Below are positions 50,986 through 63,920 of a stretch of DNA of 64,000 nucleotides, one piece after another. A program made the position numbers and the translations under genes. How positions within the stretch are numbered: the stretch's first letter is position 1; the number at the start of each line of letters is the position of its first letter. A model generated the notes under the pieces. That model was not told where the DNA came from, did no database searches, and was given only the letters and a program-made list of their open reading frames with translations. The stretch comes from Karalla daura (lineage: Eukaryota > Chordata > Actinopteri > Chaetodontiformes > Leiognathidae). The stretch spans positions 12,143,170 through 12,207,169 of the forward strand of contig CM055200.1 in assembly GCA_029224185.1 (NCBI GenBank), in the 5' to 3' direction.

Positions 50986-53900
50986 ATTTCAGACAATGGT
51001 CCCATTCCTATTACACAATGTCTGTCTCTATAGCCCAGCATAACCGTCTTAGAAGGTGCTGTTCCAGGAAGGGCAGGGGTTTGTCTGACTTATGGCTGAT
51101 ACATTCATCAAGCTCATGCCAAGCCAATATCGCACTGTCAGGAGGGAGCATGTGGCATTCTATCACCATGAGAGGCTGTGACAGAACAAGTCCTTTTCCA
51201 TTACACTCTCTCAGGGCAATCTCTGATATTGCCTCTCTGCTCCTCCCTAATGCTGTTTATTTCAGTTGTTTGCACTGCTGGATTCCGTATTGCTGACTTT
51301 TCCCCTCCCCGGACCATAATCAGCGGGACCCAACTAAATTTGGTCATTACTACGTCAGTAATGTGTCGAAGATTGCGGCGCAGCCCCGCTCGTTATTTCT
51401 AAATGAACTGTGAGCCCTACCTGATCTATGTGTTTATTGTTAAAGCTATATTTCAGTGTGAAATATTTTAATAGGGTCATAAACTAGTTCAATTTTAAAT
51501 CGATAAACAGGTCTACATAAATCCCGCACTCACCTGCTTTCTCATTACGGGCATGCTGCAGTGCAGGGCTGTGGGTTCTCCTGTCTGTAACTGCCTAAAT
51601 CCCTCTTTCTCCTCTTAATAGGCTGACAAAGGTTTCTTCCTCTTTATCCTGGCCATATTAAAGAGAGAGCATCTGATGCGCCCAGCCTCTTCTATCACTC
51701 TCTATTCTCTCTTTCGTATTTTTTATTCAGTGGAGGCTGTTAAGAAGCTGTCGCCCCGCAGAGTGGTCCCTAGTATGCGCCCGTGTTCTCCTCGCCTGGA
51801 GCACCGAATTACTATTTATGTGCTGAACTTTGACAGTACACCAGAGTCGGTCCCTGCTCAGCTAAAGCAGCGTTGCTATGAAGTTACATGGGGTAAAGTG
51901 TGTGAAAACTCGGCGAAACTACACAGACGACGCTCCTTTTGATTCATCCCCATTTTTCTCCATGTTCCTCTTTTAAGCTTAGTCCCTCTTTAAATATTCT
52001 GAAGTCCAGCGCCAGATTGTTTCCTCAACTTAAACAAATCAATGGGATTTGTGCCTATTTTTAATCACTGTTAACAGTCTCTCCTGAGTGCTGAAATGAA
52101 AATGTAGCCCTTCATGAAGTCATCGGATTAGATTTGTTCACAGTTATGGGATGAAAAGCACTCTCGGTCTGTAATGTGAACACCACAGATAGAGTTTTTC
52201 ATAAAAGCTTTGATGGACATCAAATCTAATCTGAAGGATACAGAGCCAAAGTATTCTGGCAAATCTGGTGCGATTTTCTGCCTTTGATGCACAGTAATTC
52301 TGCCTTCTCTTCTGAAGAGGGCAAACCTCAAACTAAGCAGACAGGATTTTCTCAAAGAATGAGGTTAGACTGCAGACATTCACTCTCCAATGGGAACTAT
52401 TGATTATCTCACATGCCTGTCTAGCTATGGGAGTTTTTAGCACTGTCATGCCAGAGTTTTCAGAGTTAGCCCTGACTTGTAAAACCCAGAAAATTCCTGT
52501 TTTAAGTTAAATTTGGAATGCCTTTTTCTTTATTGCTGGGGGCCATTAATGCAAAATGGCTCATAGCCACGTTTTATCCAACTGTCTCATAAATTTTGGA
52601 AATGTCACAAAAAATAAAGTGTAAATGAGTTGAATTCCCCTCAGCTGTGTTAAAGAGAATAAAAAGGCCCCTTTAAATATGTGAAACACACCCTTTGTGA
52701 AAATGCCGGTCTTTGAAGAAAATGTATTCTATTAATTGCGCTGGGGAAGCTTTAATGATGCTTGAATGTGCATTCACTTACATGCGTCCCATCAGACTTC
52801 CTAAGAAAGCTGCTTATCCATTGTGCATCGTGAGTTCATTTTTAATCACAATCATTGCATAGCAACTAAGACGTCTTTGGCAAAATCTGAAACGCAAGAA
52901 TCGACAGTGAGAGCCAGGCAGAAAATTACACGTTCTGTGATCACTGTTTTTGCAGTAAATTGCCGGACTGCGAGGAAGCACAGGATTGTGCTTCACTGCG
53001 GGAATAAAATAACAAGCTTCAGATAAAGCAAGTACATTGTGAGGAACAAAGAAAAACGGGGGACTTTGCTGAGCCAAACCGGATAATGAGTCATCGTGAA
53101 TGCACTGGTAATCACACTGATAATGAGAAGTGAAATTATTGATTCATTAGTAACTCTCGCAGCTATAGTTAGGTAGGTAGGTGAAAAGCTATTACCAAGC
53201 TGGTTTGATGCAGGGATACCTGCTGTTATCGTTGCTGCATTCTAATGTGACTGATACCAGTGTGGGGAAGCGTACTCAGCCATATGTCCACTGCAGTGAA
53301 GATCCCTTAAAACACCTGTGCTGTTGTCTGTGGGCATGAAGCTCTAATGGCTTTCTAATGCAACCATATGAAATACTGTATGAGGTTTAGCGCGGTGTGG
53401 CTGCTGGCATAGAGGCAGGACGCAGCCCGCACTCTGGTTCAAAGAGCGGCGATCATTAAATATGCTGTCAGCTCAGCTCTCGCACTCCCAGCCAAGCTCG
53501 TGGTCTGAAATGTTGTCCCGTATATCATAAAGCAAGACGGGACGTAATGAAGATAGACAGACTGTCTGAGCCACGACCTTCAGTGCACACTGAGTACACT
53601 TGAGCCGGCCTTACTCTCCAAACACAGTGTTTAGAGGACTTCTCCTCCCTGCGTCTCTGACACTTCCTCCTTCTGTCTCGTATGCTTCAGATGTTCTCAT
53701 CGCGAGCTGTTTATGTAATACAGGCTGGAGACTGCAGAGAGACAATTCACACAGGCCACATGGAGAAAAAAAACTGCAATACTGAATAATTACCCGCTCT
53801 TTTGTCCGCTGCAAACTGAATGACATGAACTTATGAGCAGTGGGTAGCTTTTTATCCTCATCTGACAGAAAGATTGAGAGATGATCTCTGGAAGCCTTTC

Positions 53901-54989
53901 AGTGTTTTGTTTTGTCTTTTTTTTCCACCCAAGTTCTTTCAGCACGACACGATAACACCTCATTCGTCCTCTCTCTGTACCATCATCTGTCAGTCAGGGT
54001 TTGGCCCTCAACCGAGACTCAGACTCCACATCATTAGCAAGGCTTTAGCTGTGCTATTGTCCCAACATGCAGCTTGTGGTCTGGCCCCAGTAGGGAGATG
54101 ATTGTTTAAAAGAGTTAACAAAGAGATCAGTCAAGGTCAGCTTTAAGTCGGCCTGTGCCTGCATGTACAGTACTAGGTCTGAGCTGTTTGTTTGTGGACT
54201 GTACATCAGGATGCTGCTGTATTACATTCCAACCCATTTATCAATCTCCCTTTTGCAATAGGAGTCGATTCTAAATTGTTTCAAGATAGTGTGAGTAGTA
54301 CATATAATGATTTTTTTTTTGCGTGAGTTCATACTGGGTGCGGTGTTGTAGGCCTGAGAGCGCTGCGTCATCTGACAGCTTTGTGGTTGCCTCTGACAGA
54401 GTAAACTTATTTATGTCTCTCATCGTCTGTGCAGCCCCTCTGAAGGCCCGTGCTACAAACCACTGAGACTGCACCGCTCTTGACAGGGTATCACACTACA
54501 AAGCCCTCACACTCATCTTTGACTGGCAGCAGCCAACCTCCGATTTCCGTGTTCCTGCGCCATGAAATCCAGCTCTCAGCAGCTCCTTGACGCGTCTGAA
54601 GTCAGAGTTGTATTGTTTATTATGAGTCTGCAACTGGTTGGAGTTAATTTCTCAGCCTGCAACCTTGAATTACTGTTGACTCTGTGCACATTTCTCTCTA
54701 ATTTAACCAAGGCTCTAGTTTTTTTTTTCTTTCTCTGCTAATGTTTTCTGGTGTAATGAGAAAAACGGAGGCATTGGAATTGTTGAGTTTAGTGTTTTTT
54801 ATTTGTCCCTGCAAGCTTTGATTCTATGCATCGGCCTGATATGGGTATCAGAATCTAGTCTTTTAGACCAAAACAGTGGATTTGCTGGAACTGGTTCATA
54901 GTCCACTAATAACCGTGTCACAGAACGGCTCTAAGGTGACGCACTGAATTCGTCTCCCAGTCATACCTCAGCTCACCATTCATCCTGGG

Positions 54990-55400
54990 GTTGCAATTCC
55001 AGGAGGAGTTTGGGGAGAAAATTAAAAAGAAAATTAAAAGAATTTCAATTAAGTGATTTGCTGAATTGGAGGGAAAATGGCAGTGATGTGGAAAAGGCTT
55101 TTAATCTTGGTGAGCCACCTCTTGTTCCATTAAGCTCATATCCCCTGCTTATCTCACTAATCATTCCTCCCAATGCCAGCAGTCCTGGCGATTTTTAATG
55201 AACCCATTATGTCCTGATTCAGTCCACCAGGACTGGCAGGCACACCATGCGTTCGTGAAGTGGGCTGGAAACAATCAAAGCACAATCAGGCCCTCACGAT
55301 GATGCAACAGCCCAGTTAGAGACGGAGAAAAATTGCTCACAAAGTGCCCCGGCGTGGCTTTGGGGAGGTCAGAAAGCCTGCAACCAAGACGGAAAACGCT
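54990..55400. promoter_or_regulatory. candidate conserved non-coding element
   Basis: Non-repetitive sequence with A/T cores (AATTTCAATTAAGTGATTTG, CTAATCATTCCTCC, GATTTTTAATGAACCC) alternating with CACAATCAGG, AACAATCAAAGC (SOX/TCF-like) and GTCCTGGCG-type words. By eye it resembles deeply conserved vertebrate enhancers. A 62-codon frame inside it (55010-55198) has no recognisable homology and is probably chance. Confidence 0.25.
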
Positions 55401-57199
55401 GTGCTAAGAAAATTCTGCAGAGTTTCTGTGGCTGTGAGAGGCGGCGCAGCCTCAGAGTCATCTGTGTCAAGCTGTTTGCAGCATTACTGCGGTGATACGA
55501 GATGATTGTCAGCGCGAGTGAGTGCAAAGGACAGGACTATGAGACAGTTGCTCAGAGGCGCAGGGAGATCAATCTAGTCCTCAGTGGAAGATCATCACTA
55601 ACTGTGTAACCATGGTTTATTTGGCATACAGATATGAACAGACCAGAGGCAAATATTAGTCCGGATGCACAGAAGTGGTTGTCACGCTATAGTTTAACAG
55701 AAACTTTGAGCTGTGTGCTGTAAGTGATGATGATGTAAGCCATTTATTTTCACTACGAAGTGCTAAAAGTCTGAGTTTTACCATAATCTAAGTTAGTTAT
55801 TTTCTGCCTCTCTTCCTCTGTGCTCCCTGGGCTCCGGCAGCGTGGGCCTGCTCTCTCCGGCCTCTCTGCCTGCAGCAAACAGCTGAATCCATGTGCTTCC
55901 CTCATTCAGCTCTCGTCTCTGCAGAGGGCCTGTGCGTGGATTTACTCCGCTGCGTGCTGTGGTGGGGATGTGCATCCAGCGTGTTTGATTTGCTTGATTT
56001 GATTTCCATAGATAAGTGTGGCGAACTTCAAAAAGCGTCGGATGATGCATGTTGCCGTGCCTGCACGCGTCAGGACACACAGCTGCTGCTCTTTGGTTTT
56101 AGGTCTTAATAATTAAGGAGCTGTTTTCTGAATATAAAGCTGTGTTTCATTCAGGTCACATATGGAAAAATAAGACAGTCCTGGTGATGACTCAAAGCAA
56201 ACGCTCTCACCTCATAAACATCTGCAGCCATGTTAAGAACTGGGCATGCATCAACACTGTAACATGTTAAGGTGCTGAGCATGGTTTCCATGGTGCATGT
56301 TTAAATTTGGTGAACCAAATTAAACCCAGAGGAAGTAGTCTGAACCTTTCTTTTATATTGAAAACTATATAAATAAATATTTGATTGCAAAAACTGCCTT
56401 TTTATTAAGTGTTTCCAATCAGCGCTGTCAAGAAAAATAGCTTTTTTTTCCATTTCATATTACTGACACTAAACTGTTGAAGTCTCTAAGCTCTGAAATC
56501 TAGTCTTGATATTCAAATCAAATCCTTTAATCATTTCTATCTGTGTAATGTGCAGAAATCTTTTCTAGTGAAAGGCATGTAGGAAACCCTAAAGCAGAAA
56601 CGTGTCCATATCGGTACTGACTTGGAATTCAATTCTTTAGATATTGTTTTTATATTATAATCAAACTTTACTTTCCAACTCATCAACACTTCAAAGATCT
56701 TCAACACACTCTCAGCATGCATTTAAGATTCTCATATTAACCAGACACAGCTACATGATTCGATTATTTTGTGGTGCTGTTGGAAATATTAACAAGTTGA
56801 ATGCAAAATATTTAAAAAGTCAGAGATGACTGGACTTTTATTCAGTAATTTCCGAGGCAAGGTAGCAACTAAGTTGTTGTTCCACATGAACACCTTCTTT
56901 GCTGTTGAGTAAAATAACTTGAGAGCTCATTAACGTGGAGAATTTCTTGCATATTTTTCAAACAATCTCTGATGATGTCTAGGTGAAAAGGTTGTTAAAT
57001 TGCCATAAATATCTAAAAATAATCACGCACACATTGCTTCGGCACGTGCTGTTTTTGTGCTGTGTCACGTATCAGATGTGATGTGGTTCTCGGGCTGTGT
57101 TAAGATGTGGTGCTGTGCCTTTTGTCATTATCCACGCTTCCCAATCGATTCTCCACTATCCCATCCAATCGGGCAACTTGACTTTTATTCATAATTAAA

Positions 57200-57720
57200 G
57201 CTATCTAGATGCAAATCAGGGGAGTCAGAGGGCATATTGTGCTATATGCATATCTTACAAGCCGGGGATGCATTAATACTTTTTTCATTTTCACTGCAAA
57301 ACAATATAATAAAACATGCAGATGCCTACAAACACACACACATGCACTCCAGTCCACTTACCTCATTGTCAAGAGATCAGACAATCAGGCTTCTTATTAA
57401 GACGTAATGTAAATTGTAAATGTTACCGCTAATTTTTAATGCAAATTATCTATTTTAAAGATCCTGTTAGGGATTCGTTAGGTGTTTCCAGGGGTTTACC
57501 TGTTCATCATCCCACCGCTCTATGAAAATATCATCAGTGTTTAACATGATTTTATTCCTCTGCTGCTCCTGGTAATGGTAATGATTTTACCTCATCAATG
57601 CAAATTCATTTCTACTTTTGTAATTTGTCAATTCAGAATATGCAAACACATAGAACAAATCCAAGAGACATTAACTGCACTCAACAATATTTGCATGCTG
57701 CTGTTTCACAAGGTGATCTC
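57200..57720. promoter_or_regulatory. candidate enhancer: POU octamer cluster
   Basis: Exact octamers occur at 57209-57216, 57439-57446 and 57598-57605 (ATGCAAAT) and at 57689-57696 (ATTTGCAT), plus the near match ATGCAAAC at 57640-57647. POU-family factors (Oct/Brn) recognise this word. Four exact copies in 490 bases is far above chance for an 8-mer. The stretch also contains TAATTAAAG, GGTAATGGTAATGATTT and AATTTGTCAATTC. There is no repeat structure and no coding potential. The regulatory role is inference. Confidence 0.4.
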
Positions 57721-58349
57721 AGTACAGCTTTTACGATAGTTTTACTATAGTTATGATAAAGTTTCCATTGTTTTCTTAAAATTCACAAACTTTTTTTTTA
57801 ATCCCTGTTCACACGTGCTGTTAACACATCCTCGTCTGCAGAGGATACAGCTTCACAACTGGACTGTGTGGCTGTTTCCAGGTGTATTAAATGTTTTTCA
57901 CCAGGATCAGTTCACACATGATGGTTGTCAAAGCCAGGTATGAAGAGTGTCATATTCTGAATATTCAGGAAGAGCTGCAATATCAGCTTTGGTCGCCTTT
58001 GAGAGGCTGAAACACAGCTGACTTACTGTAGGTGCGGACATGGAGGTGATTATGACTCTTTCCAGCCATACAGCTCACACCACTGTTTAACACATTGGAG
58101 AGTGTGCAGCACAGCTAAGAATCAACAAAACCCACTAAGCACTCATGTGTGATTGGCAAGTAATAGGCTCCCAAGTTCAATCATACAGTTACATCAATCC
58201 CTAATGTGAATTATTACTGTGGCAAGTGCTTATTTTTCTCACTGTTTCACACCAATCATTTTCTGCCTGCAAATGGATAATCAGACACCTGCACAATAGT
58301 ATATGTTCCAGATTTGAGACGCCAGCTCTGTCTCAACTGTTTCAACCTC

Positions 58350-58350
58350 C

Positions 58351-58384
<34 letters not shown>

Positions 58385-58388
58385 CACG
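58350..58388 (+). repeat. (CA)n microsatellite
   Basis: About 39 bases of CA units with one CG interruption. The 118-codon frame over it is a repeat artefact. Confidence 0.95.
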
Positions 58389-58691
58389 TGCACTTTGTGA
58401 AGCGGTCCCGCAGTCCAGTTTCTAGAAGAGCCAGGAATGTTAACCAGTGTTCCTCCAGCAAAATCCACAACACTTGCATTGTTGAGGGGTTGGGAGGTCA
58501 TTTGTGTATTTCAAAATCTTTAATTCGCTACTTTAATATTTTATGTGAAAGCTTATCTTGTAATGAAGAGAAAAGCAATTGATTTCCTTGCTCCTTGTCA
58601 AATAATGCAGTCTGGGGAAAAGAAACTTGGAACCTTTGAGTGCTCGCAGTCCAATATCATGGCTGTTTATTGTGTGATCTGTATCTTTCCT

Positions 58692-58692
<1 letters not shown>

Positions 58693-58752
<60 letters not shown>
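58693..58752 (+). repeat. (GT)30 microsatellite
   Basis: Sixty bases of perfect GT followed by CTGTGCATGTGCATATGTGC. It lies 300 bases from the CA tract at 58350 in opposite phase, so the two could pair as an inverted repeat in single strands. Confidence 0.97.
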
Positions 58753-58753
<1 letters not shown>

Positions 58754-59459
58754 TGTGCATGTGCATATGTGCATATTGTTTCTATTTTTATTTTTGTCTT
58801 ATCAAATGTTTACTCTCTCTGCTGTATCCATATTAATTTTTGGTCAATGTTATTGCAGCTCATTTGAGATTGAGCGCATGGAATGAGAGAAAGTCCAATA
58901 GGCAAAGTGTGTGTGTCTGTATGTGTGTATCTGTTTTTATAAAGCTCTGCTCACAAACAGCACAGTGTGTGCTGACGTGAAAGGTTTTATATTCTTCTTC
59001 TCTGCCGTTGTGCTTCTCTAATTTTAGCGTGGGTTTGAAACCTGTCTTTATGAACAACCACACACCCCTGTTGTGTCTGTTTTTATTTGCGAGGCCGGCA
59101 TCGGTTACCGTATTTACCATCGCTGTCTTTAAGATGCAGGTGGTGTAGGATTGCAGCGGCCAGCCTGCACTTCTTTGTTACATATTTTACTATTTCTCTG
59201 TTTAGTTTCTCTCCTGCAAAAAGTTTTTTCATGGTTGCATTTGTGTTTCTGTCTCCAATTTCTGACCAGGCAAGCAGGCCGGGTTATGACACATGCACAT
59301 GTACGCATCCACAGCTGACAGACTAACAAGACAATATGCTCCGGCAGGCTGCAAATACGGCACCGTTCATTTATTCATGTAGGAGAAACGCTGTGTGCTT
59401 GTTGCAGGTTGATTTCGGCCCACACCAAACTGGTTTATTTGCCACCCTGTGAAAGTAAT

Positions 59460-59900
59460 GTGAAGAAATGTTCCAAGAGGTCTGCGACCTGAGATGAATT
59501 ACTATGAGGGCCTAAATTAACAAGGCAAAGGTTAATGTTATTGTAATTATCAGTGCGGCGTCTTCCGGGAAATGATTTCCTCATCACTGAAGAGCCTGTG
59601 TGATCACATCTAATGCATTAGACTAATAATTAGATTCAAACGCTGCCTTTTTCATACTTTATTACTACCAGTGCCACCCAGTTTGTCATTGCTATGCCTA
59701 TTTCAGGGGTCAGAGATGTCAACGGCCGGCTAAATGGGAATTGAGTAATGACAGCCACATCAACACAGTGGCCCCGGCATGCATGCCAAGCGCTTTGCTT
59801 ACTTAACGGTGCCCCTGCAGCTTGTTGAGTCACACGTAATTATCATGCATGGTTTGTCTCATCAGGCCAAGGTGTCGGATGAGTCACAGCAGCAAGGCTG
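59460..59900. promoter_or_regulatory. candidate conserved non-coding element
   Basis: Dense run of short regulatory-looking words without repeats: CCTAAATTAACAAGG, TTGTAATTATCAG, CTAATGCATTAG with AATAATTAGATTC, GGGAATTGAGTAATGACAG, ACACGTAATTATCATGC and GATGAGTCACAG (AP-1 like). The style, with TAATTA cores separated by GC-containing unique sequence, is that of developmental enhancers in gene-desert introns. Conservation is not tested. Confidence 0.3.
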
Positions 59901-60639
59901 AGACTTCCCATTTGCCCCGGGGGAGATGGAGAGGAACTAGAATTACTGTCCAAAACAATACATCAGCCTGTTATGTTTACCTATCAGCCACAACCAGCGT
60001 ATATGGTTTTAGGGACACGCCAGCCTCGCATTGAGAAGTGTAATGGGATTTTCCTGGACGTATCTGTCACTGCAAATAATTTATGACGAGGAGCTCTTTT
60101 AAAGGTAGCCGTACGAGATGGAATTACACCTCGATATTTATTTGACAAGTCTTTGGCAAAGCCAATCTTTTCTTTCACAGGAACAATACCAGTGGTACAC
60201 ATAGATCAGTCTCAGGATAAGAGCGGGCCCGGCCCCTCTGGCACCACTCTGTGTGCCACTGACTGCAGCCAGGTCCCTGTGTCAGAGCACTGCTGTCAGG
60301 GAGACTAACCCGGGCTGGATGGCTTGCACTGTGTTTGCTGCAGATGCCCTGACTAGTGCGTCCATCACTGCCCCCCTTTCCTCCTCCCTGCGGGCAAACC
60401 TAGAATGCAGAGTCTGCAGAACGGAGGCTCCAAAGTGATCCAGAGCCCAGGACAGAAGCAGCTGTGATGAATGAGGCCTGCGGGCCCAGGACCTCGGTAG
60501 TGGCCGAGAGCAGAGACGGCGCTCTGGACCCTCTGCTGGGAGTCGCTGAAGTGCCTGAGAGCGTGTGAAATGTGTGCGCGTGTGAGTGTTTGCACATTGA
60601 AATCAGGATGTCACACGTATGATGGATTGTCAGAAAGTG

Positions 60640-60900
60640 TGTGATGATGTTTGCTTTCGAGCCCAGCAATCCTATTAATGGACATCTAGGAGTACAGCAC
60701 CTCGGAGCCATTTCCGTAAATGTATTGGTTCTTAATTCATCGGGGTGGTGCACCATAGAGAAAATAATCTCATACACTGTTTTTAATTTGCATCACGCTG
60801 GGATTTGTCACTGTTACAGACGATGCTGTGTGAAACCACTAGAGTCTTGTTAGGTAGAGTTGTGTGAGGGCTGACATGATTTGCATTATTCAGAGCACGC
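60640..60900. promoter_or_regulatory. candidate regulatory block with two POU octamers
   Basis: ATTTGCAT occurs at 60786-60793 and again at 60879-60886, same orientation, 93 bases apart, after a unique stretch containing CCTATTAATGGACATC. The motif is the same as in the 57.2-57.7 kb cluster, about 3 kb upstream. There are no coding or repeat features. Confidence 0.25.
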
Positions 60901-61650
60901 CGCATAAGTGTGTGTTAGCTCCTGTCACTCCATGAGGGCCCGAGGTGCTCTCCCACCGTGCACAGGAGGCTCCCCATGCAGAGTCTCCACCAAGGCCTTC
61001 TCTGCGCCGCTACACAATTAGAGACGGCTGCTGTTGCCCGTGGAAGGAAACGATCAATTCCCAAGCTTCTTACGGGTCCTTCAGCGTGTCACTGAAATAC
61101 TGGATGGACGGGAATCGCAGATTAATCCTGCCCCCGGCACTGCTTTATTTTCTGTTTTCCTTATCATGGGAAGTGATTATTTAGGGTTAATCAAATGTGG
61201 TTTTACCCGCAGAGGGCATTCTTTTCATTTCACAATTAAATCTACATTCCAATAGAGAAAGGAGAAAAGAGGCATCAACCAGTCTGTCTATTCCAAATGA
61301 AACGACTGCATTAGTGTGACATCAGCAGCCGTCAGGGCTCAGCTTTTCTTTTCATCAAAGACAAAAAGCAGCGGCAGAAGAAAAACTCACTGGAGCTAAA
61401 TCTGCCAGTGAAAACGGTGCCGTAAGTCAATCCCAGCTTCTCATCTATACGACCCAGAAGTCAGCCGTGGCCCCGGGGCTGATGTGACCTGAGTCGGTCC
61501 CAAGATGGTGACAGAAGGTGCCTCTGCCTTGCTGCGTATCGAGACATTCACACCATCCTCTGCTCCACCTGTTCACACGCCCGGCCACTGCAGGAACATA
61601 TGCCAAATCACATCCCTGCAAATTTGGTGAGAAACTGAACCACTTAGGAG

Positions 61651-61718
61651 GTGTGTGTGTGTGTGTGGGTGGCTAAGAGTGTGTAGGAGACAGCATGTGT
61701 GCGCGTGTGTGTGTGTGC
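61651..61718 (+). repeat. interrupted (GT)n tracts
   Basis: GT units at 61651-61667 and again at about 61694-61718 (GTGTGCGCGTGTGTGTGTGTG) with about 25 bases between. Confidence 0.85.
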
Positions 61719-61794
61719 TTGGGTTTGTCACTTTTCCACCATGACGCTTACCCACTTAGCGTGACTAAATTAAAACTGGAGCCAGGGCGGAGCG

Positions 61795-62120
61795 CCCTCC
61801 TTGATGTGACTCACAATTGATAGTCATAATTACAACAACTAGAAATCAATTAAGGCAAATGAAAGTGATTTGTTGCTACGTTTGCCTCACTAATTGCGTT
61901 GTTAAAAGGCGCGGATCCAGCCAACATAAGCATTAACCCCTCTTTGAAGAAAATCTATGCAGCCATCAGAGGAAATGGGTTAAGGCAAACGCGTCTTTCA
62001 TCAATAGTATGGCATCCGCTTTTTTTTTTATCCTGTTCTCTGCGTTTTAGAAGAAGCATCGGTGTTATAGACTCTCTGAGGAGTGAACATCAGCTCCTAA
62101 TTACTCACTTACCAATGATG
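61795..62120. promoter_or_regulatory. candidate conserved non-coding element
   Basis: Contains CACAATTGATAGTCATAATT, AATCAATTAAGGCAAATG, CTAATTGCGTTG and TCCTAATTACTCACTTACC, a run of homeodomain-type cores in unique sequence. It looks enhancer-like by composition only. Confidence 0.25.
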
Positions 62121-63504
62121 GTTTTGAACTAGTGTTTGGTTTAAATCATCCCACATCGTCTCTTTTTGTGTACGTAAATGGACCAATGGGAGCTGACTGA
62201 GGTTGCTCCCATGTTCATCCCTAAGAAAATAGAACGTGTTTGTTTGTGCTTCTAAATTAAACAAATCCCTTTCTTCAGTCTGGTGTTGGCATTGCGGTGA
62301 CTTGTTACCTTTTCACCATCCTTGAACCTCTTCAGAGTGCATCTCAGGCTCTCAGCCTGACACACGGCTGGTAAAGAAAACAGGCCTTGAAGCAGTGCTG
62401 TTTCTAATTGGGCCACTAATCGAATGTCACTCTGGAAAGCCACACCGAGCAGGATGGATTAAATTGTCCAGGACACAGGTGAGACTGAGATAAAGAGAGC
62501 GTGGCGACCATGACAGGACCTGCAGGCCTGCTCTTGTCCTGTCCTTTACTGTTAGTCACACTGTTCCCAGGCCACAGTGGACACAATGTTGCTGTTTACG
62601 TGCAGTGTATAACACCCCTCGAACAGGCTCCAACTCTTCCTCTATGAACATCTCTCGCTAATCCAAGTGCAGGCCAGCTTTCCTTTCTCCTTGTCCTCCC
62701 TAATGGCCTTAACCAGCCTCTGTGCATCTTCCAAAACAGCCTTGCAACTATTTTTTTTTTCATCAAATATGCCAGTTGAAAACAATAATGATGATAATAA
62801 CAATGTAAAACTTAATTTAGAGAGCTCTCGTCCTTGCTCAAAGTGCTTTATGTTGAAAATATTAGTAGTTGTGATAGAGGAAGTAAACTGTTATGAAATG
62901 GGAGGAATGTTGGCATGTAAGACACAGTTTACTCAAGGATAATGAATATTTTAAAAATAGTAGACCTGGTATCCAAAAAGAGGTTTCTGCTTTAATGTTT
63001 GTCAGAAATGTTTTGTCTCCATCTAAAGTAACAGAATAAAGCTTAATGAGAAATAGAACAAAAAGCAATTAGATTCACCGCTTGAAGCACAAGGTCGAGA
63101 ATAAAATGCGTCTGCAACATAGATAAAAGCAGGAGCTGATGAATGTTGGGAAAATTCATCTCTGAAACATAGGTTTCCATATCCGAATACAAAATATATC
63201 TCCAAACAAGTTCTCAGAGTGGTTTTACACTACTTTCTTAGTGCACATAGAGATGTGAGGAGGCAGTAATGGTGGTAGTGAATTGTTTTGTGATTCTGAC
63301 AAAACAGTCATGAATTGGATTTGCTGTGGGATTTTCCTGCCAAGTGTGGCATGTGCTCAGCCCTATTTAACATGCAGCATACATTACATAGTATGTGTGT
63401 ATGTTATTGTGTTCTGCCTTCACAGCCACTTTACTTTAAATGGGACCACAACATGCCTGTAGACATGTCCTCACAATGATGGCATTTCACACAAATGCTT
63501 TGAC

Positions 63505-63518
63505 AAAAAAAAAAAAAA
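63505..63518 (+). repeat. poly(A) run of 14
   Basis: Fourteen A after TTTGAC. No retroelement body is recognised upstream. Confidence 0.8.
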
Positions 63519-63764
63519 GGCTGCCTGATTTCCATTCCACCTTCACTTCATTTAACGGGCAAATCAGGCAAAATGAAATAGAGGCAGTCGTTGAGTTGAA
63601 TGTCAAGAGTGACAAATGTGATTTAAAATATCATCTTCCGCTTTCATCACAGTAAATGCTTTTTTTTTCACCCCCGTGAATGTCATTTTATTCCCAAAGT
63701 TTGCCTTTAGCTCAAGTGTGACTTGACCAAAGCGGGACATTTTGTACTGTTGTTGTTGCCTGCC

Positions 63765-63920
63765 TCTCTGCCACTCTCGCTGTGCCATGGCACGGGCCCT
63801 TAATGTGATGTCAGCTCGGCCGCCTCGGGAGCGCAGCCTCTCCATCAGCCAGCACAGCGCCTGAGCCGCAGAGTCTGTTCAGTCAGCGCCCAGCATTACC
63901 TCTGATAACTGTGTCACCGC
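63765..63920. promoter_or_regulatory. CpG-enriched patch near window end
   Basis: GCTCGGCCGCCTCGGGAGCG, AGCGCCTGAGCCGCAG and CACCGCCACC give about ten CpGs in 150 bases. An 80-codon minus frame crosses it without recognisable homology. A regulatory island is possible but unproven. Confidence 0.2.

Noticed and set aside
58226..58886. Several frames with Thr-His or Cys-Val runs
   Set aside because: They are translations of the CA and GT tracts at 58350 and 58693.
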